From Phoronis australis (taxonomy: Eukaryota; Phoronida; Phoronidae): a DNA stretch of 64,000 nucleotides. Location: assembly GCA_002633005.1 (NCBI GenBank), contig NMRA01000181.1:69824-133823 (forward strand), in the 5' to 3' direction. A program made the position numbers and the translations under genes. The notes under the pieces are model-generated. The model saw nothing but the letters and a program-made list of their open reading frames with translations. It was not told the origin of the DNA and searched no databases. Shown here one piece after another: positions 1 through 11,726 of the stretch. The number at the start of each line of letters is the position of its first letter. Position 1 is the first letter of the stretch.

Positions 1-77
1 ACCAATTATGAATACATTGAAAACGTGATTAATAAAGCAATCCCTCTTAAAAATAACACAGACAGTTTTTAAGGCAT

Positions 78-250
78 TCGAAACTTTCCGAAATTAGTTC
101 CCCATATTTATTGCTTGCCAATATGCGGCTACCCGTCGTAGTTTCATGGATAATTCCCAAAGACTAATGTCTGCGATGTCAAGTGACAGGTAGGTGTAGC
201 GCGCGCTTCCAGGCCAAGTGCTTTTAACAAGCTTTTTAATTGTGAGACAG
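78..250. repeat. Dispersed repeat, related to 47917-48090
   Basis: This stretch aligns by eye with 47917-48090 with many substitutions and small indels. The shared core is gcgcgcttcc, then ggcca and gtgcttttaaca. The other copy lies inside a 1.4-kb inverted-repeat element in FECH intron 9, so this is probably a fragment or diverged copy of the same transposon family. No terminal repeat could be found around this copy. Confidence 0.55.
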
Positions 251-2829
251 TCGCCACTGAGCTGAACGAGCACTTGAGTTTTCCCCGTGTAGGCCATACA
301 AAGTGTCAAAAAGTAGGTCACACAGTTCAGTGTACATTTTTGAAACATATATAAATACCACCAGTGGAGACAGACTAGAGAAAAACAGTGTTGACTACTG
401 ATATAGAACTCTAGAAACTTGCGTCGAGTTCGGAATTGGTGGTGGAGAACACTGCACGTCTTGTCTAAAATTTAGACACCCTAGCTAGGATGCCCTGTTC
501 AGCATTTGGGCTCCGGCATAAAGCGAACAAGAAAGCATGGGGGCTCAATGTCTTGACAAAAAAACTATTAGAAAGGATAGAAGATAAAAAACCTCTATTG
601 CAAACATCATGTCTCCACACTACATCAAATACCTCATCTTAACAGCAATTTGATTTGGAGGCATGAAATTGCTGTGTCAAGGGCACCCTGATAGATCAAT
701 AAACCCATTTTGAACTGCATATTTTTGAAACCTGAATGAACCCGGGCTAATAGTATTAACACAAAATATGCAAAGAAAAACAGACACTAAATGGATAATT
801 TTCATTTATTTACAAATAATCAAAAATTGCATGCAAAGTTATGCTACCATGAATGCAAAGGGTGTCTTTTTAGCGTTGGTAGCATCAACTGATGAATGAA
901 CTTCAGTCTCCATCAAACACTGCTTCACCAAGACACACATTTATGTGGGTGGCACTGTCCAATCGGCGGTTGCCTCTTCTAACAGTGCTGGTCAGATAAC
1001 ATACTTAGAGCATTGCAAATCACACTTTTCTGAGATATCGTTATCTTGTTTCATGCGTTATTGCTTACACCCATGTCTGCTTCATCTTACATTATAAATA
1101 CTCTTATTATCTTATCACTATTATGATATAAACACTCTACAATTTAGCACAAATGACGAACAAGTGATGTTTTTGTTCTATACAAAAACCCACGTTTGAT
1201 TACAACTCTAAACAGCATTTTCCAAATGGAGGATAGTCCAGATATCAACATAGTACAGTGTTTCGAAGCTCTTTTCTCTGGCGTCAGGACTCACAAACCA
1301 AATACCTGCCACACCTCAAAGAATTAGCAAAACCAGGCACAAAACCCAATGCATCTGTGGCTCAAAATTCATGCAGCATTTCTTCAGGTAAAAACTATCA
1401 TAACTTAAAATTCACAAGGAATTCAATGTCACAAGTCAAACAGAATAAAAATCTAGTTTTCATCCACCATATATCAGCTTATTTTAGCCACTTTTATTGC
1501 TGTTCCATGGCTAATGTGGTAATAAGACCTTAGATCAGATTTCCTGATCAACGGACTTCTTGGCTACAGGAGGAATAAGAAGTCTCAAATTATACAGGCA
1601 TAGAACTCCTTTGACCCTCGGGTAAGAAATCATGTGCCTCATTTTGGAAAGTCAGTCATATTTTCACAGGTCATGTTGAAAACTGTTAAGGTATATGGCC
1701 ATGCAAACACTTCCAATTTCAACTGTTCAAACTACCGGAACTGAGAGGGTATCTTCAAGAAAGGGGATTCTTTTGAGTTCAAATTAACCAGACGAAATCG
1801 TTTTAACCACTAGCTATGCATTTTCTTGTCTTTTATTGATACACCCACGGAAATTTTTCAAGTTTATAAAACTTTCTCCCATCGGAGATTTGTTTCAAGA
1901 ATGCATAGCATGATTTGGTTGAAGGCACTTGCATTATAATTTAAAATACAAACACATTTTGCGAGAAAAGTAACAGAACTACCAGCAGACAGATGAGTAG
2001 ACTCTGAAACAGTTTAGTCATTTTTTAAAATAAAATTCAGACAGTTTAAGTAATTCAAAAGAAAACACTTGTGTTTCAGTTGCCTTCAGGGCAATCTTTA
2101 TATAAGACAGCACGTGTCAAGAACGACTTAAAATATTCTTCAGTGCAAAATGGCCTACACAGTTTAACATCACATAGTTCCTCTAGATAAGTTCCAGACA
2201 CTGCCACAACATTAGGTTTACTAAAAAAAAACGACTAGCCAGTAATATCGTGCACTTTTAGTGGTAAAAAAACCTTGGTATCACAAATCCCTCTTGCCAA
2301 TCACAACAAAAATGTAACATGATACAGCAATGTTCTCGAACACCATAGGACAAGCCAAGTGCACAATTATTTCTCATTAAAATAAATTATGAAACACTTT
2401 TGTCGTCTGCTTCCACATTTTATGTATGTCAGTCAGGGCATTCTGTTCACTGCCAGCGACCTTCCCTTCAAACAACCGACCTGAGTAGTTCTCAGAAATC
2501 TGGAAGACACCACTGCTTGGAAAAAACAGTCACACTCTGGTAACAGTGTTTGGACACCACACACAGTCTTCAACTAAAAAAACTATGACAATATTGCATC
2601 AGGAAAGTTATTTTTGTGAAAATGAACTGATTATCTAATTGTCTCTTGCGTCCCTGGGGTTCATTTAAGAAAGTTAGTGTGAAATGAATATCCAAAGAGG
2701 CATGAAGTAAAAGTAGTGGTGTACACTGACAATTTCTGTAAAGACAAATAAAATGTTCAACTGGCAATCAACCGGTACTTTTCTGTCTCACTCGTACTCG
2801 AACTCATTCCCTGCCTCATGAGCACTCTT

Positions 2830-3318
2830 AAGGCCCTTTCATACTAACGTCGACACGTCTATGTTTTGGGGAGTTGCGGTCAATATAAATGGTAACTTCG
2901 GTCCTGGATTGAAGTTAACAGGGCAGTAATGTGGTATGAAAAGTCAACTGCGGTCCCATCAAAGTCCATGGCCAGGAGCCAGTATTATCGTAAATGACTG
3001 AATGGCAGTAGTATCACAGCTAAAAGTTGCTTATAGGGTATTTTGCTTGAATAATAACCAGTTGAATTAGAAATAAGTTTTATGTCAATTAGCACATAAA
3101 TGTTCTGAAATTGTCACATTGAAAAAATCTTAGCGTGCACGCGATGCATCAGTGCTACCTTACGATTACTTCAATGACAACAGCGTGACCTACTGTTTAC
3201 CCCGATGTCTGTTTACTATTGAAGCGGGTATAAATGGTTCAGTTAACTCTGCAGTTTACGTCGATACTCCGACACTCCGCTTAGATCGGAGTTAAATGAA
3301 GTATAAAAGGACCCTTTG
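2830..3318. mobile_element. Possible MITE with imperfect terminal inverted repeats
   Basis: The left end reads aaggccctttcatact, and the reverse complement of the right end reads aagggtccttttatact. These match over about 14 of 17 positions with one gap. The interior (~490 bp) has no coding potential. No target-site duplication is clear, so this is tentative. Confidence 0.3.
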
Positions 3319-4001
3319 AAAGCTAAGCAGTTAATGATCATATTTTCAACAATTAGCCAATAGTCCCAAGAGGGTATATATGGCAGCCAGTCATAAACAA
3401 TGACCAATGACAGAAAATTATAAAACAGTAATGAGATCACACGAAGCAGGTGGTGTAATAAATTATTTGACATGCGTATAATGTCCCTTGCCACATCTTG
3501 CAATAGACCATTTATGAGAAGAAAAACATGATTTTTGGCTCTGACATCACCTGTCCACACACTGCTAATCGTACACCATGGGTGTCCCACATGGCGTGGT
3601 TTATAAGACCACAAGTAGGTTTACCACTATTATAATAGCTGTTATGCAAGATGTTTTGGCCTACCACACTGCTTTTGTTCAACAGACAGCCCCCCAAGTG
3701 GTAAAAGACAACAAATTGCTATGGTAAATTTGACAAAAATGGCCTAGCTTGGTGGCTTTTATGTAAGTGATGTCTTAGAATACATATCTTGCTAAATCAT
3801 TGTAAGTGTGAATAAAACTTGATATATAAGTGTATTTATTCATGTATTAGTATAGTTCCGTAACAGCCCTTTGTTAACACAAACTTCGTTGAAAACACGA
3901 CTAAGCTTTACATTTGAAAGCTTGATACAGAGTTGCTTGTAGTGTCGAAACATTCTCCGTTCTTCAGGTGTGCAGCTGTGTAGCAAAACAACAAGAGACA
4001 T

Positions 4002-4101
4002 AACAAACAAACAAACAAACAAACAAAAACACTAGCTATATTTCGAGAATGTACGTCTCCTCATGTATGTACGTGTATGTACGTCTATGTGTGTGTATGT
4101 A
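4002..4101. repeat. Simple repeats: (AAAC)n and a TATG/TACG-rich tract
   Basis: About seven AAAC/CAAA units occupy 4002-4030. An imperfect alternating purine-pyrimidine tract of gtatgt and acgtct words follows at 4049-4101. Both look like ordinary microsatellite sequence. Confidence 0.85.
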
Positions 4102-7100
4102 TGAACTCACACTGCAAAGGAGAATAAGCAGCTATTTCTTGAAACAGGAACAAGATTACTGGTTTAAATTCATAAAGAGATGACCAAAAAAGAAACAAAG
4201 TCTGAACCAAAATAAATCTATCGTTCATTATATTGGCAAGAAGATTACTCGTATTTCCACTTCCTTGATGTTTATGAGTTTCCACAAGTGTTGTACAATA
4301 AATTTTTCGTTCTTAAGAACTTGAGTTATTTTGTTTGCCATTCGTATGCAGACAAAGCCCATCACAGCTCATACACTCACTATCACAGCAAGGTGTAGCC
4401 AAACAGTAGCCACAGACCCAGAGTCAGATCCACGAGAACTGGATTTAACTCTCACTGGTGAAATGTGATGAGTACATTTCAAATGTTTTGAGACACTGTG
4501 TCTTCAGCTTGAAAATAAGTACCATATGTTGTTTGTAGGTAATTAGATACAACAGTTGTCTGAACTAAACATTTTCACAACAAATCATTTTAGATTTGTA
4601 GCATGCATAATTCGTTTGCCAAACTGTTTGATGAAGGAGATTACAAAAATGGGTCCAACCTAGTTCATTCGCCTTACACTGCACGTTTTTTATAAAAAAA
4701 TAATTACAAAGCACACATGAGCTGTGGGCGATACTGGCTTAATACAGAGTATTTGCTAATCTTTGAGTTTATGATATTTAGGTATTAGGCATAATTAAAA
4801 TACACTTAAGCTCTTATTTGCATGGAGATTTAGATAACCACAACAACATTTAGGTTCACAAATGAAACTGTATATGTAGTGACACCTATTGAAAGGTTAT
4901 AGAACTAAACAGGTTTGCTGTTGTTTCAACAAAGCCAACCAGGCTCAACATAAATCATTGGAATTTCTCTTTGTTACTAACATATTCCCAAGTTGATATT
5001 CCTGAGGTTACTTAAGTAAAAATATAATTTAAGACTTACGCTTTTAATTCAATTTCTTATTTGCAACAGGAGTTAAATGATAGAAGTCCCCGTGTTTACA
5101 CCAAAAAATAACTTAGTAAACATTTAAATTTTTATTTCAGTCTGTATTAAATGATATGTTTTTACTCACCCTGCATGTTTTGAGCTTGCCAAATTCAATC
5201 AACATTAATGATGTCCACCCAATACTCCACAATGCTTCAAATTAGTCATGCCATTGGCTCAAACCTTCAATAAATTTACAGTTACAAACACTTAAAACAG
5301 TGAGGGAATGAAAACATTTCAAATAATACTACTGTACAGGTTCAAACAAGTTCTATATGGAAATTTATATTACATCATAGGTTGTTTGAACATTAGAACA
5401 TAAAATTTGGCCAGTTTAATATTCATGTAACAATGGATGGTACATGCAATAGAAACTGGATCTACCACTAGAAGTTTGATATAAAGGGCACCCTATCACT
5501 GATGAGTTTATAAAATTAAACTTAAAAATTGACATTCCTTTGAAATTGGTAAGTTTTTATGATTTGAACTAAAGTCTTCAGCTTCATGTTTTGAAGCAAT
5601 CCCATATTTCTTCTTTTTAGTGACTATTCAGAAAATAACCAAATTAAGACTGGGTTTGTGTCCCATTTTCTGGTGCAAAGGAAACCCCCTCAGCATCATT
5701 CAGGCCTCATTGAACAGATAATGTCTCTGACTCCCAATCAGAAAGCAGTACTCCGTTTGTTGAATTTCATTGCAACATGACGGTTTTCACGTACTACGTT
5801 TTTCAAATTTGAAAAGCGCTACCTTAACTGTTGTTTTGACACATACCTAGATTATAACATAATCATCCTGTTCTGTTCAAGATTCCTTCACAAGAATTCA
5901 CAATCCTAGCTTTAAGAAATCTTGTTGTTACGAAAAGGCCACTTCCAAAAAAATGACTTATTTGTCTGTTAGCACTTCCATCAATAGAAACTATCGAAGA
6001 CTACTCTTGTGTCCAAAATATCACATAAGAAAAACAATGTCACTAAATTAACTTTTTGAAGACTTTCTAAAATCACGACTTTATGGCAGATGTGCTGTTG
6101 ACAAAATGGTATGGAAAATAAGACACCAGTCTAGAGCATGCATACAATGAAGACTTCTTTCATCAACTTACTAATTCTGTGATCGTTAGCACTCGTTCAC
6201 TGGTTCAGTTTAGCCTTGCAACTACCACAATAACTAGTGCTGTTTAAGAGAGATCATGCATTGACGACCCTAAGAACTGGCATGAAATACTAACAATAAA
6301 CTACCTAATTTGCAAAGATCCTCATTACAAGAACCCTCCATTTGGTTTCACCTTCCGGACAACCGCAAGCATTTTAATAATGCTAAATCCAAAAATCAAT
6401 CTAGTCCATGCTCCCATGCTATTTTGTCCTGCATCATAACTTGCAGGGGATACCTACCATGGTTCAAAGAGTTGCTAACATCATTCATCAATGTGTACCA
6501 CAAAACCAAACCTAACGCATCTATTCAGGCTAATTTTTACGATATGTCTTATAATATAATTGTCATAACATTTTACAAGAAATTCAACTTCAAAAGCCAA
6601 ACTCTTTGAAAAGTCACCAGTTGTAGTCCACATTATTATCAATTTATTTCAACCAGTTTTTTATTACAGTGAGTGTGAAATCATCACTAATGCCGTGCTC
6701 TACTCCAGATAATAGAAAAAAACAAAAAAATAGTGCAGGTGGCCTGATGTCGTTTGCGGTGCAAAAGTCAGCCAAGCCAGAATTTGCAAATCAGAATTAC
6801 CATTAGTACACTATCATCCAGAAGCAGATTATGCACCTTTCAAAGGTACCAGAGTACATGAGACACGAAGAGGTCGACAGGTCACCAACATCACATTTTT
6901 CGTTTGACAACCTGGTACAGATCTATAGTTGCCACGCACTCATCTGGCATGAAACCTAACACACTAATTTTTGTATAAAATGATAAGTAGCAATTCTAAT
7001 AGAAAAGAACTCAAGGCAAACTTTGTGGAAGATCATCTATAGATTGAAGTTTAAGTCAATGAAATTTGAAAAAATTAATGGATTAATCAAAATTAATATA

Positions 7101-7132
7101 ACTTTTGATGGGTTCATCCTTATATTTTGGGC

Positions 7133-10100
7133 TTACTTAGAGTCAGAGAGGGTAACTTCGTCCAATGATGGCTTAGAATTTTGCGGACCAATGTAATATT
7201 CATCAGTGTCATATTCACAAACAACAAGCCTTTTGAAATCGCCATGCCAGGGAAAGTTGAGTTCTTTGTAAACCCTGCTCTTGTAAAACTCTCCCAATTC
7301 AAAGCACCCAAACATTTGTGTGCACAATCAGTTATGCTAGTGCAAAAGTCAGCACTTGCAAGTGTGAAGTCCAAAAATACAAGCAAACAGTTTAGATCAT
7401 TTTTCAAGTGCACAAACAATAACATGAGCACACAAATGCTTGAAAAATGATCAAAACGCTCAAATCTGTAGGCTGGCAAACTCACATGACACTCGTTGGG
7501 GACGTTGAGCACTTACCCCTACATCAATGATTAGCAACCTGTAACAAAAGAATCAAATAGTTACAAAATATCAAATTAATATTCATCGTCAATTACATTT
7601 TGAAAAGTAATACTTGACATAATTGAACACAATCAAAAAGAAATATAAGAAAAACAGATGCACTTACGGGTTTGTTGTCTTCTTGTCAAAATATTGTTGA
7701 ACCACACTTGGGAAGTCGTGTTTATCAACTTAGTTTACTACCCGAGATCTATGAGTCTATGGAACAGGCCATACGATAATTCAATGGGCATTTTGATTGC
7801 AAACAATTTAGCATGACAAGTACAGGGTTTGTCTGCCAAGCAATTTTTAATACATGTGGCCAAGTAAATTGCACTGGTAATAGATGGGATTGACTTGAAC
7901 AGGTAATTCCAAGAGGAAAGATGCAGACGATAAAGTTAAAGGGCGAATAGTTGACAATTGCTGTTCAAAGTCCAAATTTTGCGTTCGGGTTTTCAGTAGG
8001 CAGTGCGTCAAACGAAATCTGAGGTCGCCCAATCGAGTGCTGCTACTTTTTCATCAAAAACTTACCCGATGAGGACCACCCAAGTAGCCTCACTGTTAGT
8101 GGCAGTCAGGCGTAACTTTCTACTGAAAGTCACGTGGCGTAACCATGTGTGCTATGTCGGGCTCAAGCCAATCGTAAATTATACGATTTTCTTACAGACA
8201 CTTAAGTATGAATGTAATGATTCTTTAAGAGTCTGGACAAGTGTAAAAGGCAACGAACACTTCACTCTGTCTTCAGACAGTAGTTGTCCACCGGTGTATT
8301 CACTGAGGTCCGAGTCAACTGATCTCACCGCCGACAAGGTTGCCCAGCGGATCTCTTCAATCTGCAGTAACCACAGGCTTTGTCCATAACATCTTCACTT
8401 CAGTCACGCTCAGTATGCTAAATCTGTAACCACTGTCGGGAGAAACCTTGTTTCTAAAGCAAAATACGACAGCATGACAACTGCAAATAGCCGTCGTAAA
8501 GACCAACACGTGCCAATGCTGATGCTTTTAAAAAAGCAAATTTCATCTATATCCAATAGGTGGCGATGTAGTTGGAATGTAGCAGACGAGGACTGAAATA
8601 GCGTACGTACACTCCCGGGGAAGACATCATTTATGGAAACTAAAACCGTTTCCGGAGATCATAACAGAGGACAGCAGACAAAAACCGAGCAGGTTAGGCA
8701 TGCGTACCTTGAAAAAGAGCTTCTTATAAGATTTCCATCAAATTTTGTTGGACAAAACTGCCTGATCTAGGCGGGCCTTCGTTGTGTCAGTGACAGGGTA
8801 TTCAAATCCAGACAAAAATCAAATAATTCATAATTTGGAACACGTCCATTTCAGCGAACAAACATCATTCAAGAATCCATTCAGAAAACTGTTGAGTCCA
8901 TCTGCGGCGTTTTCCAGTCCAGTACGAATGAAGACTTCCGGAAAGGCTGCCTCAAGCTTCTCCAGGTTTACTCTTAGTCTTACGCTACTTTTAAAGAGAC
9001 TCGGTAACCACATATCCAGAAAAAATGCCATTTTTAGGGTATGAACAACGGCAATCGAAAAATATGAAAAAAATTGCCATAGCTTTGTAAATCACAAAAT
9101 CATTGACAGGCCGCCAGGATTCCGAACGAAACTTTGAGAAAACCCTACGTAATTTATGAACTAGTACGAAACGCCATTTTTACGGATTGTTTTGCTTTTG
9201 CATCGACATTTTAAAACCGATTTATTGCTACATATAAATTATGAAAAGTCGTTTCAATGAGCTATTAAAGCCCCTTTCAATCACATGTCTGTTTGAGTTC
9301 AGTTACTCAGTTACAATCATGAAATTGGTTTCAAATTGTTCCTTAGACAAAGTAGGTATGTGGTTTTTATTCGCCGACCATGATCTCAACTGAGCCAGAC
9401 TGCCAGTTCTTTGAAAGAACAAAAACCAATCCAATGTTTGAATAGGAGCAGGGTAAGATCACTTTTTAATGGCAAGTGGTCTAAATCCGTCAAAAGGTAT
9501 TTTCTTGGACGGAAGGCGGGTTTATAGTCACGTAAACAGGGAAAAGAAGTTCTGTCTAACGCGTAGTTTCAAATACTTCACGAGTGAAGTGTCCGTGTGT
9601 TAGTGTTTTGATTTGTGTCATAGATTCTGTGCATACGGTCTCTGGTTCAATAAACAATTAAAATGAGTTGGACAGTGTTCACAAATCAAGTTTGCATCAA
9701 TATCAAGCACACATTTTTAAGTCTTCTTCGTAAATAATGGGAATCTCTGGCCATGCATTTTAAAGGAGATTGTCACCCGATTTAATTAGTCTTTTTTACC
9801 GTCTTAATCGGTCTATATCCACAGTAGCCTCTTGTACGGTCCACCTCACCTTGCCGAGAGGTGTCGCGTTAACCTGTGAGGAAAGTGAGAAACGACGCAG
9901 CGACGTCAGTGGTTCGCCTGCAGAGTGAAAACCGCTATATTGCGGTGCATCGTTCCCGCTTTCCGGAGCTATGAAGCTGCGAAGAAAGCGAATATATATA
10001 TATATTTTTTTTACTTTCTCGAGAGCCCAAAATGCTTATGAAGTGGCTCGCGGTAGTGAAGAATGAAAGGTACGCAGTTAATAGCAAAATGAGGCCGTGA

Positions 10101-10325
10101 AGCACAGATCTCTGTCCGTGGCCGGCATTTCGTCGACAGTGATTTCTCGGACGAGGAATTCCGGCTTACCGTTGCCTGGGCATGTTCACGGCGCTTCTCT
10201 AGTATTTCTTGATCAGTGTATTCCGTTTCGAACTGATAGCCTGTGAAACTTAACGATCCGACCCGTGAAGTCTTCGTCAGATGAGCTCTTGACCAAGTCA
10301 GGATTGGCGCCGGGCGAGTTGCCAT
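7133..10325 (-). CDS. Unrecognised multi-exon gene, minus strand
   Basis: I do not recognise the product. Exon 1 (10325-10170) opens with ATG, encodes 52 residues beginning MATRPAPILT, rich in basic and Ser/Thr residues near the start, and ends ACG|gtaagc. A 33-nt exon at 8361-8329 (IEEIRWATLSA) has a strong ctgcag acceptor, a gtgaga donor and matching phase 0. Further exons: one ending at the gtaag donor after 8066 (start unclear), 7706-7668 (VVQQYFDKKTTNP; alternative start 7728), a 22-nt micro-exon 7538-7517 (LLIIDVG) and a terminal exon about 7279-7133, ending in TAA. The phases of the last three fit together. The first ~30 residues resemble a mitochondrial presequence (inference). The start of the third exon and of the last exon are uncertain. 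It is divergent from the plus-strand gene at 10638. Confidence 0.45.
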
Positions 10326-10363
10326 GTACACGTTTATTATTCTGCATTCTCACGGGTGAGAAA

Positions 10364-10522
10364 CAACATGACCGCCGGTCCTCTAAATCTGACTGACTCA
10401 CCCAAAACAGGACCTCCGGGGATCAAATGGGACCGTCGCACCAGAAAATGGGACTGACGCACCTAAAAACATGACCGCCCCACCAGAAAACAGGACCGCC
10501 GGGGACTGAACATGACCGCCGG
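10364..10522. repeat. Degenerate ~22-bp minisatellite
   Basis: Six to seven imperfect units follow the pattern acatgaccgcc / aatgggaccgtcgcaccaga / acaggaccgccgggg, at a spacing of about 20-22 bp. The array runs directly into an ambiguous base (N) at 10523, so copy number may be collapsed in the assembly. Confidence 0.75.
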
Positions 10523-10523
10523 N
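10523..10523. other. Ambiguous base (N)
   Basis: Directly follows the 22-bp minisatellite. Other Ns are at 24936 (beside the exact 327-bp duplication) and at 52130 (FECH intron 5, no duplication seen around it). They probably mark contig joins. Confidence 0.8.
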
Positions 10524-10637
10524 CATGCTAATTCAGTGTTTGCTGACAGAAAACTTGTGAGGCAATTACTCGATTTTATATGCTATGGTCACATGTTAGG
10601 GGAATCTTTTTTTAAAAATACAAATACATTATTCTGA

Positions 10638-10678
10638 ATGTCTGAGGAATTGGCACCCGACGTCGCGGCCCCTGACAA
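10638..10678 (+). CDS. Possible first exon of the small plus-strand gene
   Basis: An ATG opens a short frame MSEELAPDVAAPD that ends exactly at a strong donor (AA|gtaagt). A second candidate exon at 10886-10918 has a good polypyrimidine acceptor (tttgtgtttag) and a gtgtat donor. Their combined phase does not join in frame to the next exon at 11697, which must be read in phase 0. These may therefore be 5' UTR exons, an upstream ORF, or coding exons with an intermediate exon I missed. Confidence 0.3.
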
Positions 10679-11726
10679 GTAAGTGGACTTTCAGTTTCGT
10701 TGCTAATTCACATAAATAATTACGTGCACATTATTTCTTTGGCTCACTATTATAGTCTTTTCGTGACTGGAGGTTTAGTTTCCAACTCAAGTTGGTTTAC
10801 GTTCGTGCCAGTCCCGGCGTCTGCGACGGGCCTGATCGGGTTCCGAGCCACTGGCGGGGATAACAAGCGTTTTTTTTGTGTTTAGAACTCAAAAAAATCA
10901 CGAGTTTAAACAACACAGGTGTATGCTCCCCAGTCTGTATTTCACTGAAGAATATTCACTTCGAATTTACCTCCGAACAGACCCCAAACTCCTGCTACGG
11001 ACCTTAGTAAATTGGCCTGCCGAACTTTCTAGGCTACGGTGTGTCCAAATACCCATAAATCCGTAACAGCGAAATAAAGCAACACGTTTTTATAAGAGCT
11101 TGGTGTATTTTTAAGGGTTTTACATCGATGTTTGATTATTTATTGGTGTTAAACGATGAATTCAAGCGTAAGCTGACACCAGTAACCCGTGTTGTGAACT
11201 GCTGAACAGACACCTCCGTCTGCCGTCAGGTGTCAGGTAACGCAACGTGCTGTTATCGAGTAGAACTACTCGATCTAAATTGATACAAAATAGGTTGTTT
11301 TTTGGGTGGCATTCTCCTTTACGGTTATGTTATGTTTTCTGAAACAAGTAGAAATTCCGTAAACTTTTATTTTTGACTATATCAATATGTCGCTATTTAG
11401 GTCACGTGACCTTGCTTTTTAAGGAAACTTTAGGAGAGAAAAAGGCATATTCATGGCAAAAAAACAGGATAAATAACATGTTCAAATTTCGTAGATATTA
11501 ATGTTCAAACTAGTTTTCTAAATCATTGTTTTGTTTTCGTTCCATGTCTGTTTAAAATACAATTGTGAAATGCCTTAATCAGTAGACCCACGTCGTATTT
11601 GCAGGTTTCATAATTTTTCAAAGAAAATTTAGACTAATCCGTACTTTCATTTTGACTGAAGGGTCAATACCAAATACATTTTGTTACACATTTCAGGCTG
11701 AAGGGAAGACAGATTTACGAAAAAAG

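Larger units (their letters stand above)
1..7132. other. Left-hand region without a confident gene
   Basis: No reading frame here shows a recognisable domain together with good splice sites. The sequence is AT-rich with scattered simple repeats. Tandem hexamers reading AATAAA on the minus strand (6643-6648 and 6660-6665) lie about 0.5 kb beyond the stop at 7133-7135 and could end that gene's transcript. A short open stretch on the minus strand ends in a stop near 913, about 100 bp before another minus-strand AATAAA near 806. It could be a terminal exon of a further gene, but nothing in it is recognisable. Confidence 0.4.
10326..10637. promoter_or_regulatory. Intergenic promoter region between two divergent genes
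   Basis: Only 312 bp separate the minus-strand ATG at 10325 from the first plus-strand ATG at 10638, so the two genes probably share a bidirectional promoter. Much of the interval is a GC-richer degenerate minisatellite. No TATA box is evident. Confidence 0.45.

Noticed and set aside
913-1007. Short minus-strand open stretch ending ...GEAVFDGD, close to a minus-strand AATAAA
   Set aside because: It could be a terminal exon, but about 30 open codons with only a moderate acceptor and no recognisable upstream exon do not exceed chance.
5162-5240. Possible minus-strand exon ending in a gtgagt donor near 5170
   Set aside because: The upstream acceptor is weak and no partner exons in phase were found.
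8828-9031. 67-residue minus-strand ORF starting MAFFLDMW
   Set aside because: It has a real ATG but no splice sites, known motif or support from context, and an equally long ORF exists on the other strand.
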